The position numbers were made by a program, and so were the translations under genes. DNA of 55,106 nucleotides, taken from Oxalobacteraceae bacterium (GTDB taxonomy: Bacteria > Pseudomonadota > Gammaproteobacteria > Burkholderiales > Burkholderiaceae_D). The DNA lies in contig OMID01000106.1 of the NCBI GenBank assembly GCA_900299005.1, positions 1 to 55,106 of the forward strand, read 5' to 3'. Positions 1 to 9,400 of this stretch are shown one piece after another (positions within the stretch are counted from its first letter, which is position 1; the number at the start of each line of letters is the position of its first letter). Under the pieces are notes generated by a model that worked only from the letters and a program-made list of their open reading frames with translations, did not search any database and had not been told where the DNA came from.

Positions 1-428
1 ATGGAGTACTGGAGCGTCAATTCCGACGTTACTTTGCTGAAGCTGATCGTCGCAAGGGCAACACGGGCGAAACACTCCTCCAATTGCTCGAGACTCGCCT
101 TGATAACGTGGTGTATCGCCTAGGGTTTGCATCGACTCGTGCTGAGGGCCGCCAACTGGTCTCACACAAATCAATCACTGTAAACGGTAATGTGGTCAAT
201 ATCCCCTCTTATCAGGTCAAGGTTGGCGACCTTGTCGCAGTGCGTGAAAAGGCGAGAAAGCAGGTTCGCATTGCTGAGGCGTTGTCGCTTGCCGAACAAA
301 CCGGTTTCCCGATCTGGGTGTCCGTCGATGCCAAGAAAATGGAAGGCTCTTTGAAGACCCTGCCGGACCGTTCTGACTTCAACCAGGAAGTCAACGAGTC
401 CCTGATCGTCGAGCTGTACTCACGATAA
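1..428 (+). CDS. rpsD: 30S ribosomal protein S4 (5' end missing)
   Basis: Ribosomal protein S4 binds 16S rRNA early in assembly of the small subunit. The window opens inside the gene; the frame starting at base 3 reads [20 protein letters not shown] and continues without a break to TAA at 426-428. The S4 RNA-binding domain is visible ([20 protein letters not shown], then the SHKSITVNG stretch), and the C-terminus [11 protein letters not shown] is typical of the family. It is followed by rpoA and rplQ, the usual end of the alpha operon. In many bacteria S4 represses this operon; no S4 operator can be seen here because the upstream part is outside the window. Confidence 0.97.
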   Translation, partial: GVLERQFRRYFAEADRRKGNTGETLLQLLETRLDNVVYRLGFASTRAEGRQLVSHKSITVNGNVVNIPSYQVKVGDLVAVREKARKQVRIAEALSLAEQTGFPIWVSVDAKKMEGSLKTLPDRSDFNQEVNESLIVELYSR

Positions 429-520
429 TTTCTCCGGCGTCGGCGCGTTCCGCGCTGGCGCCATTCGATATGCCATCAGCCTTATCGGTGTAACGAGCCG
501 AGGGTATTGAAAGGATATTC

Positions 521-1498
521 ATGCAAAACAATCTTCTAAAGCCTCGCATTATTGAAGTTGAACCGCTCGGCCTCGGCCACGCCAAGGTCGAGATGGAACC
601 ATTCGAGCGTGGCTATGGCCATACACTGGGCAACGCGCTGCGCCGTGTTCTGCTGTCCTCGATGGTCGGCTATGCACCTACCGAAGTCACTATCGCGGGT
701 GTCGTCCATGAGTACTCTTCGCTGGATGGTGTGCAGGAGGATGTCGTTGACATACTGCTCAACCTCAAAGGGGTTGTGTTCAAACTCCATAGCCGTGATG
801 AAGTAATGCTGTCCCTCAAGAAAGAAGGGGAAGGTGCGGTGCTGGCGTCTGACATTGATTTGCCCCATGACGTCGAGCTGATCAACCCAGATCACATCAT
901 TGCGCACCTGACCCCGGGCGGTAAGCTTGATATGCAGGTGAAGGTTGAAAAAGGTCGTGGCTATGTTCCCGGTAATGTCCGTCGCTTGTCCGAAGACGCA
1001 AACAAGTCGATCGGACGCATCATTCTTGATGCCTCGTTTTCGCCGGTCAAACGCGTTTCATACTCTGTCGAATCTGCTCGTGTCGAACAGCGCACTGACC
1101 TTGACAAGCTGGTGATGAATATCGAAACCAATGGCGTCATTACCCCGGAAGAGGCAATCCGCCAATCTGCCCGCTTGCTGGTCGATCAGTTGAATGTGTT
1201 TGCAGCACTAGAGGGTACCGAGACTGCCGCTGAAGCCCCCTCGCGTGTGCCGACGGTCGATCCGATCCTGCTGCGTCCGGTGGATGATCTCGAACTCACC
1301 GTGCGGTCGGCAAACTGCCTCAAGGCAGAAAACATTTACTACATAGGCGACCTGATCCAGCGCAGCGAGAACGAGCTGCTAAAAACGCCAAACCTCGGAC
1401 GCAAATCACTGAATGAGATCAAGGAAGTGCTCGCCTCACGTGGTTTGACGCTGGGCATGAAGCTTGAGAACTGGCCGCCCGCCGGGCTTGACAAATAA
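521..1498 (+). CDS. rpoA: RNA polymerase subunit alpha
   Basis: Alpha dimerises to scaffold beta and beta-prime, and its C-terminal domain contacts UP elements and activators. The protein has 325 residues, the usual betaproteobacterial length. The N-terminal domain carries the family signature [18 protein letters not shown] near residues 32-49. The C-terminal helix-hairpin-helix domain lies at about residues 245-315 ([20 protein letters not shown], then [19 protein letters not shown]). The start is supported by AAGGA six bases before ATG. It lies 92 bases after rpsD and 124 bases before rplQ and is almost certainly cotranscribed with both. Confidence 0.99.
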   Translation: MQNNLLKPRIIEVEPLGLGHAKVEMEPFERGYGHTLGNALRRVLLSSMVGYAPTEVTIAGVVHEYSSLDGVQEDVVDILLNLKGVVFKLHSRDEVMLSLKKEGEGAVLASDIDLPHDVELINPDHIIAHLTPGGKLDMQVKVEKGRGYVPGNVRRLSEDANKSIGRIILDASFSPVKRVSYSVESARVEQRTDLDKLVMNIETNGVITPEEAIRQSARLLVDQLNVFAALEGTETAAEAPSRVPTVDPILLRPVDDLELTVRSANCLKAENIYYIGDLIQRSENELLKTPNLGRKSLNEIKEVLASRGLTLGMKLENWPPAGLDK

Positions 1499-1622
1499 TC
1501 AGGAGAATTTCCCTCCCCTCGTTAACACTATTTACCGGCCCGCGTAACACCGGAGCTTCACTTCCTGAAGCATCGGTTCATCGATAGAAGAGCTGGATGA
1601 AAAACTCTGAAAAGGAAATGCC

Positions 1623-1991
1623 ATGCGCCATCGTCACGGTCTCCGTAAACTGAACCGCACCTCATCTCATCGTCTTGCCATGCTGCGCAACATTACCGTT
1701 TCGCTGTTGCGCCACGAAGCAATCAAGACCACGCTGCCCAAGGCCAAGGAGTTACGCCGCGTTATCGAGCCTATCATCACTCTGGGCAAGAGTGACACCT
1801 TGGCCAACAAGCGTCTCGCATTCAATCGTTTGCGCGACCGTGATATGGTTGTCAAGCTGTTTGCCGAGATTGGTCCGCGTTATGCTAATCGTAACGGCGG
1901 GTATCTTCGCATCTTGAAAATGGGTTTCCGTGTCGGCGATAAAGCACCCATGGCGTATGTCGAGCTGGTCGACCGCCCCGAGTCTGCCTAG
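1623..1991 (+). CDS. rplQ: 50S ribosomal protein L17
   Basis: Large-subunit ribosomal protein L17. The N-terminus [20 protein letters not shown] is diagnostic, and the length (122 residues) is slightly shorter than the roughly 130 I recall for Burkholderia, the difference being a shortened acidic C-terminal tail. AAGGAAATGCC precedes the ATG. The gene ends in TAG, so amber is used as a true stop in this genome. It is the last gene of the alpha operon and is followed by a strong intrinsic terminator about 60 bases on. Confidence 0.98.
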   Translation: MRHRHGLRKLNRTSSHRLAMLRNITVSLLRHEAIKTTLPKAKELRRVIEPIITLGKSDTLANKRLAFNRLRDRDMVVKLFAEIGPRYANRNGGYLRILKMGFRVGDKAPMAYVELVDRPESA

Positions 1992-2051
1992 TCCGGAGCT
2001 TCACGAAAAGCGTCCTGCGACGCAAGGCATCGTAAATAATCACTACGAACC

Positions 2052-2077
2052 AAAAAAGCCAGGCTCGCCTGGCTTTT
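2052..2077 (+). terminator. Intrinsic terminator after rplQ
   Basis: A perfect GCCAGG/CCTGGC stem with loop CTCG is flanked by an A-run on the left and TTTT on the right, so it can work in both directions. It closes the rpsD-rpoA-rplQ operon. Confidence 0.9.
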
Positions 2078-2149
2078 GTACTTTTCGCGCTCGGGGTGCC
2101 GGTGCGCTTTGTGGCAAGCTCATAAGCCCAACTTTTCATCGTACCTTCC

Positions 2150-3070
2150 ATGTCCATCCTCAGCGTTAATGGTCTGCACAAATCCTATGGTGAGGGGGAT
2201 GCGTGCTTGGATGTTATCAATGGGCTCTCTTTCAGCTTGCGGCGAGGTGAATGCTATGGTTTGCTGGGGCCCAATGGGGCCGGAAAGACCACAACGCTGA
2301 AACTTTGCCTTGGTCTTGCGACCCCAGACCGGGGAGAGATTTCTCTCGCTGGCCATGCTGTGCCTGTGGACGCTCGTATCGCGCGACAGCGGGTAGGCGT
2401 CGTACCTCAGATAGACAGCCTTGATCCAGATTTCACGGTCGAAGAAAACCTACAGGTCTACGCTCGCTATTTTGGTCTTCGTGAAAGCGAGACGGAGGCG
2501 AGAATGCAGTGGCTACTGGATTTCGCGAGCCTGACCGCCAAACGTCATTCGCGAATTGCTGAACTCTCGGGTGGGATGAAACGTCGCTTGATGCTTGCAC
2601 GCGCACTGGTGAATGACCCCGACCTGATTTTCATGGACGAACCCACTACAGGACTCGATCCTCAGGCAAGACATCTGATTTGGGAGCGCCTCAAGAGCCT
2701 GCTTGCCTCTGGCAAGACGATCCTGCTTACCACACATTTCATGGATGAGGCAGAGCGCTTGTGTGACCGATTGGGTGTGCTCGACCATGGTCGAATGATC
2801 GCCGAGGGTGCGCCACATGAATTGATCGCAGAGCATATCGAACCGCAGGTGCTCGAAGTCTATGGAGACAACGTTGAGGAGTGGGCGCAGCAGATGCGGC
2901 AGACGACTGATCGGATGGAGATCAGCGGCGATACCGTATTTTGCTACGTTCATCAGGCGGAGCCTTTGCTGCAAAGCTTAACCATGAGAGGCGGGCTGCG
3001 TTATCTGCACAGGCCAGCCAACCTGGAGGATCTGTTCTTGAAACTGACCGGACGCGAGATGCGAGACTAA
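2150..3070 (+). CDS. ABC exporter ATPase, NodI-like
   Basis: ATP-binding subunit of an ABC-2 type exporter. The 306-residue protein shows Walker A GPNGAGKT at 40-47, the signature LSGG at 139-142, Walker B with [10 protein letters not shown] at 161-170, and the H-loop [11 protein letters not shown]. It has the C-terminal extension of the DrrA/NodI family. The next gene is the matching permease, 5 bases downstream. From established knowledge, betaproteobacteria carry a conserved chromosomal NodIJ-like exporter thought to be the ancestor of rhizobial nodIJ. The substrate is unknown, so I do not use the name nodI. The start ATG gives a clean N-terminus ([14 protein letters not shown]), although no strong ribosome site is visible. 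Confidence 0.9.
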   Translation: MSILSVNGLHKSYGEGDACLDVINGLSFSLRRGECYGLLGPNGAGKTTTLKLCLGLATPDRGEISLAGHAVPVDARIARQRVGVVPQIDSLDPDFTVEENLQVYARYFGLRESETEARMQWLLDFASLTAKRHSRIAELSGGMKRRLMLARALVNDPDLIFMDEPTTGLDPQARHLIWERLKSLLASGKTILLTTHFMDEAERLCDRLGVLDHGRMIAEGAPHELIAEHIEPQVLEVYGDNVEEWAQQMRQTTDRMEISGDTVFCYVHQAEPLLQSLTMRGGLRYLHRPANLEDLFLKLTGREMRD

Positions 3071-3075
3071 GACCG

Positions 3076-3861
3076 ATGACTACCCGCTGCTATCGCCTGC
3101 CCGCGTTCAGTCTCCGCTTCATTCCTGTCTGGCGGCGCAATTTCCTAGTCTGGCGAAAGCTGGCAGTGGCGAGCGTGATAGGCAATATTGCCGAGCCCCT
3201 GATCACGCTTATCGCATTTGGCTACGGACTAGGCAGTCTGGTACAGCGCATCGATGGCATACCGTACATCGAATTTCTCGCCAGTGGCTCGATCGCCATG
3301 TCCGTAATGATGGCCGCCTCATTCGAAGCGCTGTATTCCGCATTCTCACGCATGCATGTGCAAAAAACCTGGGAGTCATTGCTAAATACACCACTTGAGT
3401 TGGATGATATTGTGTTGGCCGAGATGCTGTGGGCTGCCAGCAAAGCGATGATCTCCGGAATTGCTATCCTGGGCGTCTTGTTCTTACTGGGGATCGGTCT
3501 GTACCCGACCACGCTCTTTGTGCCGTGGGTGCTATTCTTGATCGGTATGACCTTTGCTTCCTTGGCGCTGGTCATGAACGCTATCGCGCGGGGTTATGAC
3601 TTCTTCACCTACTACTTCACCTTGCTGCTGACGCCGATGATTTTTTTGTCCGGCGTCTACTATCCGGCGCGCCAGCTGCCGATCTGGTTGCAGGCGGCGA
3701 CCGATTTTCTACCGCTCAGCGCCGCCGTGCAGCTTGTGAGACCATTGCTTCTGGGCCGCCTGCCTGAACAAGCTGTGGCGCATTTGCTGGTGCTCATGGC
3801 TTACTGTGCAGCGGGCTTTTACCTGGCGACCGTGCTTACCCGACGACGCTTACTGCAATAA
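3076..3861 (+). CDS. ABC-2 exporter permease, NodJ-like
   Basis: Membrane subunit paired with the preceding ATPase. From ATG at 3076 the protein has 261 residues, with about six hydrophobic segments (for example LITLIAFGYGLGSLV, GIAILGVLFLLGIGLY, FASLALVMNAIA). It has the ABC-2 motif LTPMIFLSGVYYPARQLP near residues 190-207, as in NodJ. The open frame extends upstream to 2941, but that part overlaps the ATPase gene and looks non-coding, so I chose the ATG 5 bases after the ATPase stop. The substrate is unknown; NodJ proper exports lipochitin oligosaccharides, and nothing else here suggests nodulation. Confidence 0.88.
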   Translation: MTTRCYRLPAFSLRFIPVWRRNFLVWRKLAVASVIGNIAEPLITLIAFGYGLGSLVQRIDGIPYIEFLASGSIAMSVMMAASFEALYSAFSRMHVQKTWESLLNTPLELDDIVLAEMLWAASKAMISGIAILGVLFLLGIGLYPTTLFVPWVLFLIGMTFASLALVMNAIARGYDFFTYYFTLLLTPMIFLSGVYYPARQLPIWLQAATDFLPLSAAVQLVRPLLLGRLPEQAVAHLLVLMAYCAAGFYLATVLTRRRLLQ

Positions 3862-3883
3862 ATTTCGGACGATATGCAGCGTG

Positions 3884-4249
3884 ATGGAACCCATACTGCT
3901 CGTGCTCACCAATCTCCCTGATTCGGAGTCCGCCCGTTCGCTCGCCTGTCGGCTGGTTCAATCCAGACTAGCCGCGTGCGTCAACCTGATGCCGGGCGTG
4001 CAATCAATTTACCATTGGCAGGGAGTCGTTGAGCAGGCGACAGAGGTCACGCTTCTGATCAAGACAACACAACGGCAGTACCACCAGCTGGAGCAGGAGA
4101 TTGTCGCGAACCATCCCTATGAGGTGCCTGAGGTCATTGCCTTGCCTGTCACAGATGGGCATGCACCCTATTTGCACTGGGTGATAGCAGGAGCTTCAGC
4201 AGGAACTTCAGCAGGAAGTTCATCAGACGTGCCGAGTGATCATGCGTAA
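3884..4249 (+). CDS. cutA: CutA-like divalent-cation tolerance protein
   Basis: CutA is a small, very stable trimer linked in E. coli to copper tolerance and located in an operon with dsbD, as here. From ATG at 3884 the protein has 121 residues. Family motifs are visible: LTNLPDSESARSLACRLVQ at the N-terminus, ACVNLMPGVQSIYHWQG, and HPYEVPEVIALPV. The last 19 residues or so (GASAGTSAGSSSDVPSDHA) are a low-complexity tail beyond the usual fold, encoded by three near-identical 12-base units. Its stop codon overlaps the dsbD start region. No good ribosome site is seen, so the start is by homology. Confidence 0.88.
   Translation: MEPILLVLTNLPDSESARSLACRLVQSRLAACVNLMPGVQSIYHWQGVVEQATEVTLLIKTTQRQYHQLEQEIVANHPYEVPEVIALPVTDGHAPYLHWVIAGASAGTSAGSSSDVPSDHA
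4187..4222 (+). repeat. Three 12-base tandem units inside cutA
   Basis: Units GCAGGAGCTTCA, GCAGGAACTTCA and GCAGGAAGTTCA follow one another in frame and encode AGAS, AGTS and AGSS. Each differs from the next at one or two bases. Confidence 0.9.
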
Positions 4250-6041
4250 ATCGCTTCACTGGCTACTCGTGGGATTACTGATCATTCTCATGCTCGGTAC
4301 CACGGCCACCGCTGAAGAGGAATTCCTTACCCCTGAGCAGGCATTCCATGTCAGTGCGCGTCTGATGAACACCAGCACTGTCGTAGTGAATGTCCAGATT
4401 GCCGACGGCTATTACATGTACCGCGATCGCTTTGGATTCAAGGCCGAGGGCGCTGTACTGGGTCAGCCTGATATTCCACGCGGGAAAATCAAATTCGATC
4501 CTAATTTCGAGAAAGATGTCGAAACCTTTCGCCAAGGGGTGGAGATCTCGATTCCCGTTCAGGCGAGTGCTGCGTTCACGCTTACTGTGGCTAGCCAGGG
4601 CTGCTCCGACAAAGGCCTTTGTTACGCTCCGATGACGTCGGTAATGCAGCTTTCTCACTCGGGTATCCCCGCCTCCAACGCGGGAACAGGCGCCTCATCT
4701 TCTGATGCTTACAGAGACATGAGGCGTGGCATTGCTCAAGCGGTACCCGACACTGAAATGGGCCGTATTGAAGCCTCGCTCTCTAGCCGAAGTCTGGTGG
4801 TGATTTTGCCCTTGTTTCTTTTGCTGGGTATCGGCTTGTCGTTTACCCCGTGCGTGCTGCCGATGGTGCCAATACTCTCTTTCATCATCGTTGGTGAAGG
4901 TGTGCAAACTACGCGTCGTCGCGCCTTCTTGCTATCGCTTGCGTATTCGCTGGGCATGGCACTCGTGTATACCTTATTGGGCATCTCTGCCGGCCTGGTC
5001 GGCGAGGGTTTGTCCGCAGCGCTGCAAAGTCCGTATGTCCTGACAGGCTTTGCGTTCATGATGGCAGCCTTGTCTTTGTCGATGTTCGATATCTATCAGT
5101 TGCAAGTGCCGGCTGCTGTGCAATTGATGCTGACCCGTTTCTCCGAGCGGCAGAAGGGTGGCAAACTAGTCGGCGTATTCATCATCGGTGCCGTTTCCGC
5201 GCTGATTGTCGGGCCGTGTGTTGCTGCGCCGCTGGCGGGTGCGTTAGTCTACATCAGCCAGACACGCGATGTGTTGATTGGCGGTAGCGCACTGTTCGCC
5301 ATGGCCGTCGGAATGAGCGTTCCTCTGCTACTGGTGGGTCTGTCCGCCGGTACCTTGTTGCCGCGCGCGGGTCATTGGATGCAAGTCGTGAAGCCGTTCT
5401 TCGGCGTGCTGATGCTTGCACTTGCGCTATGGATGGTGAATTCCCTGATCCCTAGTTGGCTTCTCATGCTTGGCTGGGGGGGGCTCGGTGTGGGGTACGG
5501 CATTTTCTTGATAAGAGGCGCCAATCTTGGACTAGTCGCGAAATTCGTCGGTACGATGTTCATGCTGCTGGGCTTGATCGAATGGGCGGGGTTGGCCACG
5601 GGTAGTCGCGATCCTTGGGCGCCTCTAGCCGGACTGTCTGGAGAGAGAGTGGCCAAAGTAGCGTTCACCAGAATCAAGACCACAGACGAGCTCGATCGTG
5701 CGCTCGCCGCAGCGGATGGAAAGCCCGTGCTGTTGGACTTTTATGCCGACTGGTGCGTGTCTTGCAAGGAAATGGAGAAGCTGACCTTCACTGACCCCGA
5801 AGTACACGCGACGATGAACCGTATGGTGCTTCTGCAAGTGGATGTGACCGCTAATGACGCCGATGACAAGGCGTTACTCAAGCGCTTTGGTTTGTTCGGG
5901 CCACCCGGCATTCTTTTTTTTGATGCTCAGTCCCAGGAATTGCCGGCTGCGCGTGTCATCGGCTTCCAGAACCCTAGGCGTTTTCTTGAATCGCTGCGCA
6001 GGGCCAATGCAGATACCGCATCGATCGAGTTCGCCAAATAG
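4242..6041 (+). CDS. dsbD: Thiol:disulfide interchange protein DsbD
   Basis: DsbD carries electrons from cytoplasmic thioredoxin across the inner membrane to DsbC, CcmG-like and other periplasmic thiol proteins. The 599-residue protein has a signal peptide (1-24), an alpha domain with Cys pair C121/C127 (GCSDKGLC), and an eight-helix membrane domain with C204 (FTPCVLPM) and C326 (VGPCVAAP). The C-terminal thioredoxin-like domain has WCVSC at 504-508. All six redox cysteines are therefore present. I chose ATG at 4242, overlapping the cutA stop; a GTG two codons earlier is possible. The gene ends in TAG. The neighbouring cytochrome c genes are plausible beneficiaries of its reducing power. Confidence 0.96.
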   Translation: MRKSLHWLLVGLLIILMLGTTATAEEEFLTPEQAFHVSARLMNTSTVVVNVQIADGYYMYRDRFGFKAEGAVLGQPDIPRGKIKFDPNFEKDVETFRQGVEISIPVQASAAFTLTVASQGCSDKGLCYAPMTSVMQLSHSGIPASNAGTGASSSDAYRDMRRGIAQAVPDTEMGRIEASLSSRSLVVILPLFLLLGIGLSFTPCVLPMVPILSFIIVGEGVQTTRRRAFLLSLAYSLGMALVYTLLGISAGLVGEGLSAALQSPYVLTGFAFMMAALSLSMFDIYQLQVPAAVQLMLTRFSERQKGGKLVGVFIIGAVSALIVGPCVAAPLAGALVYISQTRDVLIGGSALFAMAVGMSVPLLLVGLSAGTLLPRAGHWMQVVKPFFGVLMLALALWMVNSLIPSWLLMLGWGGLGVGYGIFLIRGANLGLVAKFVGTMFMLLGLIEWAGLATGSRDPWAPLAGLSGERVAKVAFTRIKTTDELDRALAAADGKPVLLDFYADWCVSCKEMEKLTFTDPEVHATMNRMVLLQVDVTANDADDKALLKRFGLFGPPGILFFDAQSQELPAARVIGFQNPRRFLESLRRANADTASIEFAK

Positions 6042-6207
6042 CGAAGAAGCGCTGATTAATTAAACATCGTAAGATTTCTTTTTTGGGAAATAGCTGCAAG
6101 CCGTTGATTTGGCCGGCTCCCGCGTCAAACAGCGATGATGGCTCGCCATAACATGGGGTTTTCGTCAGCGTCTCCCTGAGTGTTATTCACAAAGCTCGAT
6201 ATGGTAT

Positions 6208-6236
6208 TTTTCAGCTTTATTTCGAGCGGCTATAGT
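6208..6236 (+). promoter_or_regulatory. Candidate sigma-70 promoter of the peroxiredoxin gene
   Basis: TTTTCA at 6208-6213 and TATAGT at 6231-6236 with a 17-base spacer, about 30 bases before the start codon. The -10 is good and the -35 weak. Confidence 0.45.
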
Positions 6237-6267
6237 GGCTGTTCACCATCAACCAAAGGAGATCCAG

Positions 6268-6906
6268 ATGACAATAAGACTTGGCGATACCGCGCCTGAT
6301 TTCGAGCAAGATTCTTCTATTGGGAAGCTCCATTTTTATGCGTGGGCGGGCGACTCTTGGGTCGTGTTGTTCTCGCACCCAGCCGATTTCACACCAGTCT
6401 GCACGACCGAGCTGGGCCTGACGGCAAAATTGAAACCTGAATTCGACAAGCGCAATGTGAAGGCGATTGCACTGTCTGTTGATCCTGCGGACAAGCACAA
6501 AGACTGGATCAAGGATATTGAGGATACTCAGAAAACCGTGGTCGGGTTTCCTATCGTCGCCGATGCCGATAAATCAGTGTCTACCCTGTATGACATGATT
6601 CACCCGAATCAGTCTGAGACGGCCACCGTCCGTTCGTTGTTCGTTATCGATCCGAAAAAGAAAGTACGTCTGATGATCACTTATCCGATGAGCACAGGTC
6701 GTAATTTCGACGAAGTACTGAGAGTGATCGATGCACTGCAGCTAACCGACGGCTATACCGTGGCCACGCCAGGTAACTGGAAGGATGGTGATGATGTGAT
6801 CATCCCGCTGTCCGTGCAGGATGAGGCCGTGATCAAACAGAAATATCCGAAGGGTTATTCGGCGCCGCGGCCTTATCTGCGGATTACACCCCAGCCAAAC
6901 AAATAA
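6268..6906 (+). CDS. 1-Cys peroxiredoxin (Prx6/AhpC-TSA family)
   Basis: Reduces hydrogen peroxide and organic hydroperoxides in the cytoplasm. The 212-residue protein contains the peroxidatic motif HPADFTPVCTTE with C45 and no other cysteine, so it is a 1-Cys enzyme that needs an external reductant. The long C-terminal domain (from about residue 150) is typical of the Prx6 subgroup. I chose ATG at 6268 because AAAGGAG lies 6 bases before it; the frame is open from 6235 but that extension is unsupported. It is a single-gene unit with its own promoter candidate and a strong terminator. Confidence 0.95.
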   Translation: MTIRLGDTAPDFEQDSSIGKLHFYAWAGDSWVVLFSHPADFTPVCTTELGLTAKLKPEFDKRNVKAIALSVDPADKHKDWIKDIEDTQKTVVGFPIVADADKSVSTLYDMIHPNQSETATVRSLFVIDPKKKVRLMITYPMSTGRNFDEVLRVIDALQLTDGYTVATPGNWKDGDDVIIPLSVQDEAVIKQKYPKGYSAPRPYLRITPQPNK

Positions 6907-6930
6907 CCTCAATCTGAGAACCTGTAATAG

Positions 6931-6953
6931 CGTCCGCGTATGCGGACGTTTTT
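6931..6953 (+). terminator. Intrinsic terminator after the peroxiredoxin gene
   Basis: Perfect CGTCCGC/GCGGACG stem, loop GTAT, followed by TTTTT. Confidence 0.92.
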
Positions 6954-7055
6954 ACATCCGGAGTTTCGTCCCACGGACGTCATCGAGACAACATGTTTCG
7001 TCGCTGTGTAGAGCAGATTTATCCTTTTGATGCCAAACTCACTCCGTTCGGGATT

Positions 7056-7829
7056 TCATGTCTCGCTTGTTTTGGCTGTTTGTGAGATGTCTGTCCTATC
7101 CACCCGCCGGTGATGAATATGCTTTTCGCGGGAGATGGGGTGACGGATCGGCTTGCTGTCTACAAGTCGATCATTGGGGTCGTTAAGCGATTGAGATGAT
7201 TTATCCTCTGTATGGATCTCTGTGATTTCGCTATTAACCGATGCCGAAGGTTGGGCAAGACCCACAGAATCACTTTGCAGAATTCTCCTTTTTCCCTCAG
7301 TGGGCGGCGGAAATGAATTTTTTTTCGGCGCCACATAGTCAGTCTCGATGAGGCTAGCGCTATCGTCCGTCTCGTTGGCAACCCGCATTAACAGCCCGCT
7401 CTCGCTGGCCTTGGAGAAGTTTTTGGCAAGGATGTTATAAGACAACTCTGTCTTGCGATCATAATCGAGCCTTATGTCATCAAAAAAATTCTTTTTCTTC
7501 GCCACTAGTAAACTCGAATCTGCATTTTTAATAGTTCGCATACTGTGTGCGAACTGAGTCGTAGTAAGATCTTTATTTTGTGCCATGCAAAATTTTCTAA
7601 AATCCTCGAGTGTTTGACTTTTGCTTCGCGCAACCCCTTGTCTTTGAAAATTATCGAGACTGTCTTTATGTGCGACAAAAAATACAATCATATTTTTTGT
7701 CGAGCCGTCTTTGCATTTGATTTGCTCTTTTTTGCTGCCAATAATTAGTTCATCCGAGTTGGTTTGTAACTCTGAAAATTGTTTTTGCGGATTTATTTGA
7801 AATGCAAATTTTGCGGAAGAAGTTGTCAC
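7056..7829 (-). CDS. AT-rich orphan protein of unknown function
   Basis: I do not recognise this gene. It starts with GTG at 7829, four bases after a very strong ribosome site TAGGAGG, and encodes 257 residues. There is no signal peptide and no membrane segment. The first 130 residues or so look folded and are rich in Lys, Asp, Phe and Asn; the last 110 or so are polar and probably disordered (Ser, Thr, Pro, Glu, then a basic patch REKHIHHRRVDRT). Base composition is clearly lower than the neighbours: lines around 7.5-7.74 kb are about 35-42% GC by count. This suggests recent acquisition. A secreted effector is possible from the Ser/Thr-rich N-terminus and disordered tail, but no secretion signal or partner gene is seen. 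Confidence 0.7.
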   Translation of the reverse strand: MTTSSAKFAFQINPQKQFSELQTNSDELIIGSKKEQIKCKDGSTKNMIVFFVAHKDSLDNFQRQGVARSKSQTLEDFRKFCMAQNKDLTTTQFAHSMRTIKNADSSLLVAKKKNFFDDIRLDYDRKTELSYNILAKNFSKASESGLLMRVANETDDSASLIETDYVAPKKNSFPPPTEGKRRILQSDSVGLAQPSASVNSEITEIHTEDKSSQSLNDPNDRLVDSKPIRHPISREKHIHHRRVDRTDISQTAKTSET

Positions 7830-8143
7830 AGGTCCTCCTAGTTGAGAATTTGCCTTGTCGCGCCGCCATCGGCTTACGAACTCATCGCGAGGTCTTGCTC
7901 AGTTGCAGCGCCTCAGATCAGGATATTTGTGGTTAAAAACCGACGAATTTGTTTGTGTCGAAGTGAAACGCAAATAATCCTCCAGATAAGTGACTCATCT
8001 GGAATTTCTGTTCCGTCTCGTGTTGCTGGTGAGTAGGATCGTGGCGCTACACGACCACCAGGGTGATCTTGATCCGTAGAACCGGTCGGGGTCGCGGGTA
8101 GAGTGGGCTTGCCCGCTGGTGTGGTCGGTAGCCGGGGAGCGAG
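7830..8143. other. Gene-free gap between the orphan gene and hemB
   Basis: A 314-base stretch with no supported gene. Its left part (to about 7985) is AT-rich like the orphan gene and probably holds that gene's promoter; its right part is GC-rich. An imperfect inverted pair, CGACCACCAG near 8052 and CTGGTGTGGTCG near 8116, could form a long-range stem. No terminator with a T-run is visible for hemB. Confidence 0.6.
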
Positions 8144-9283
<1,140 letters not shown>

Positions 9284-9293
9284 TCAGACTAAC

Positions 9294-9400
9294 AGGTGAC
9301 TGTTCACCTCCCGCTTCTCCTCCCTGAGCGGGGCCGTTCTGCCAGAGGGTGGCTCGGCGTTGAACCCTGGAGACCTTCCCCTTTCTCCAGGGGTTTTTTT
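9294..9400 (+). ncRNA. Structured small RNA candidate between hemB and engB
   Basis: The intergenic region contains consecutive inverted repeats ending in a terminator that points along the plus strand, opposite to both flanking genes. In order: AGGTGA (9294-9299)/TCACCT (9304-9309); CCCGCT (9310-9315)/AGCGGG (9327-9332); GCCG (9333-9336)/CGGC (9355-9358) with an inner GCC/GGC; then a 9-base-pair stem CCCTGGAGA/TCTCCAGGG followed by seven T. Read on the minus strand the last hairpin has no T-run. A published 'hemB motif' RNA is known from Burkholderiales next to hemB; I cannot check whether this is it. The 5' end and promoter are not identified. The alternative is a structured hemB leader on the minus strand. 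Confidence 0.6.
9365..9400 (+). terminator. Plus-strand intrinsic terminator beside the engB stop
   Basis: CCCTGGAGA (9365-9373), a 10-base loop, TCTCCAGGG (9384-9392), G, then T7 at 9394-9400. The T-run overlaps the reverse complement of the engB stop codon. No annotated plus-strand gene lies upstream of it. Confidence 0.85.

Noticed and set aside
7842-8036. 64-codon plus-strand frame in the gap before hemB
   Set aside because: No ribosome site, no similarity, and it spans a composition change; most likely chance.
7830-8040. Possible type III effector promoter (PIP box) before the orphan gene
   Set aside because: TTCGA and TTCGT occur but are 10 bases apart, not 15, and no secretion genes are nearby.
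7913-8143. 76 further open codons in frame after the hemB TAG stop, which could suggest amber readthrough
   Set aside because: HemB family proteins end near the annotated stop, the extension is Pro/Thr-rich with no recognisable domain, and an open run of this length is not rare by chance at this composition.
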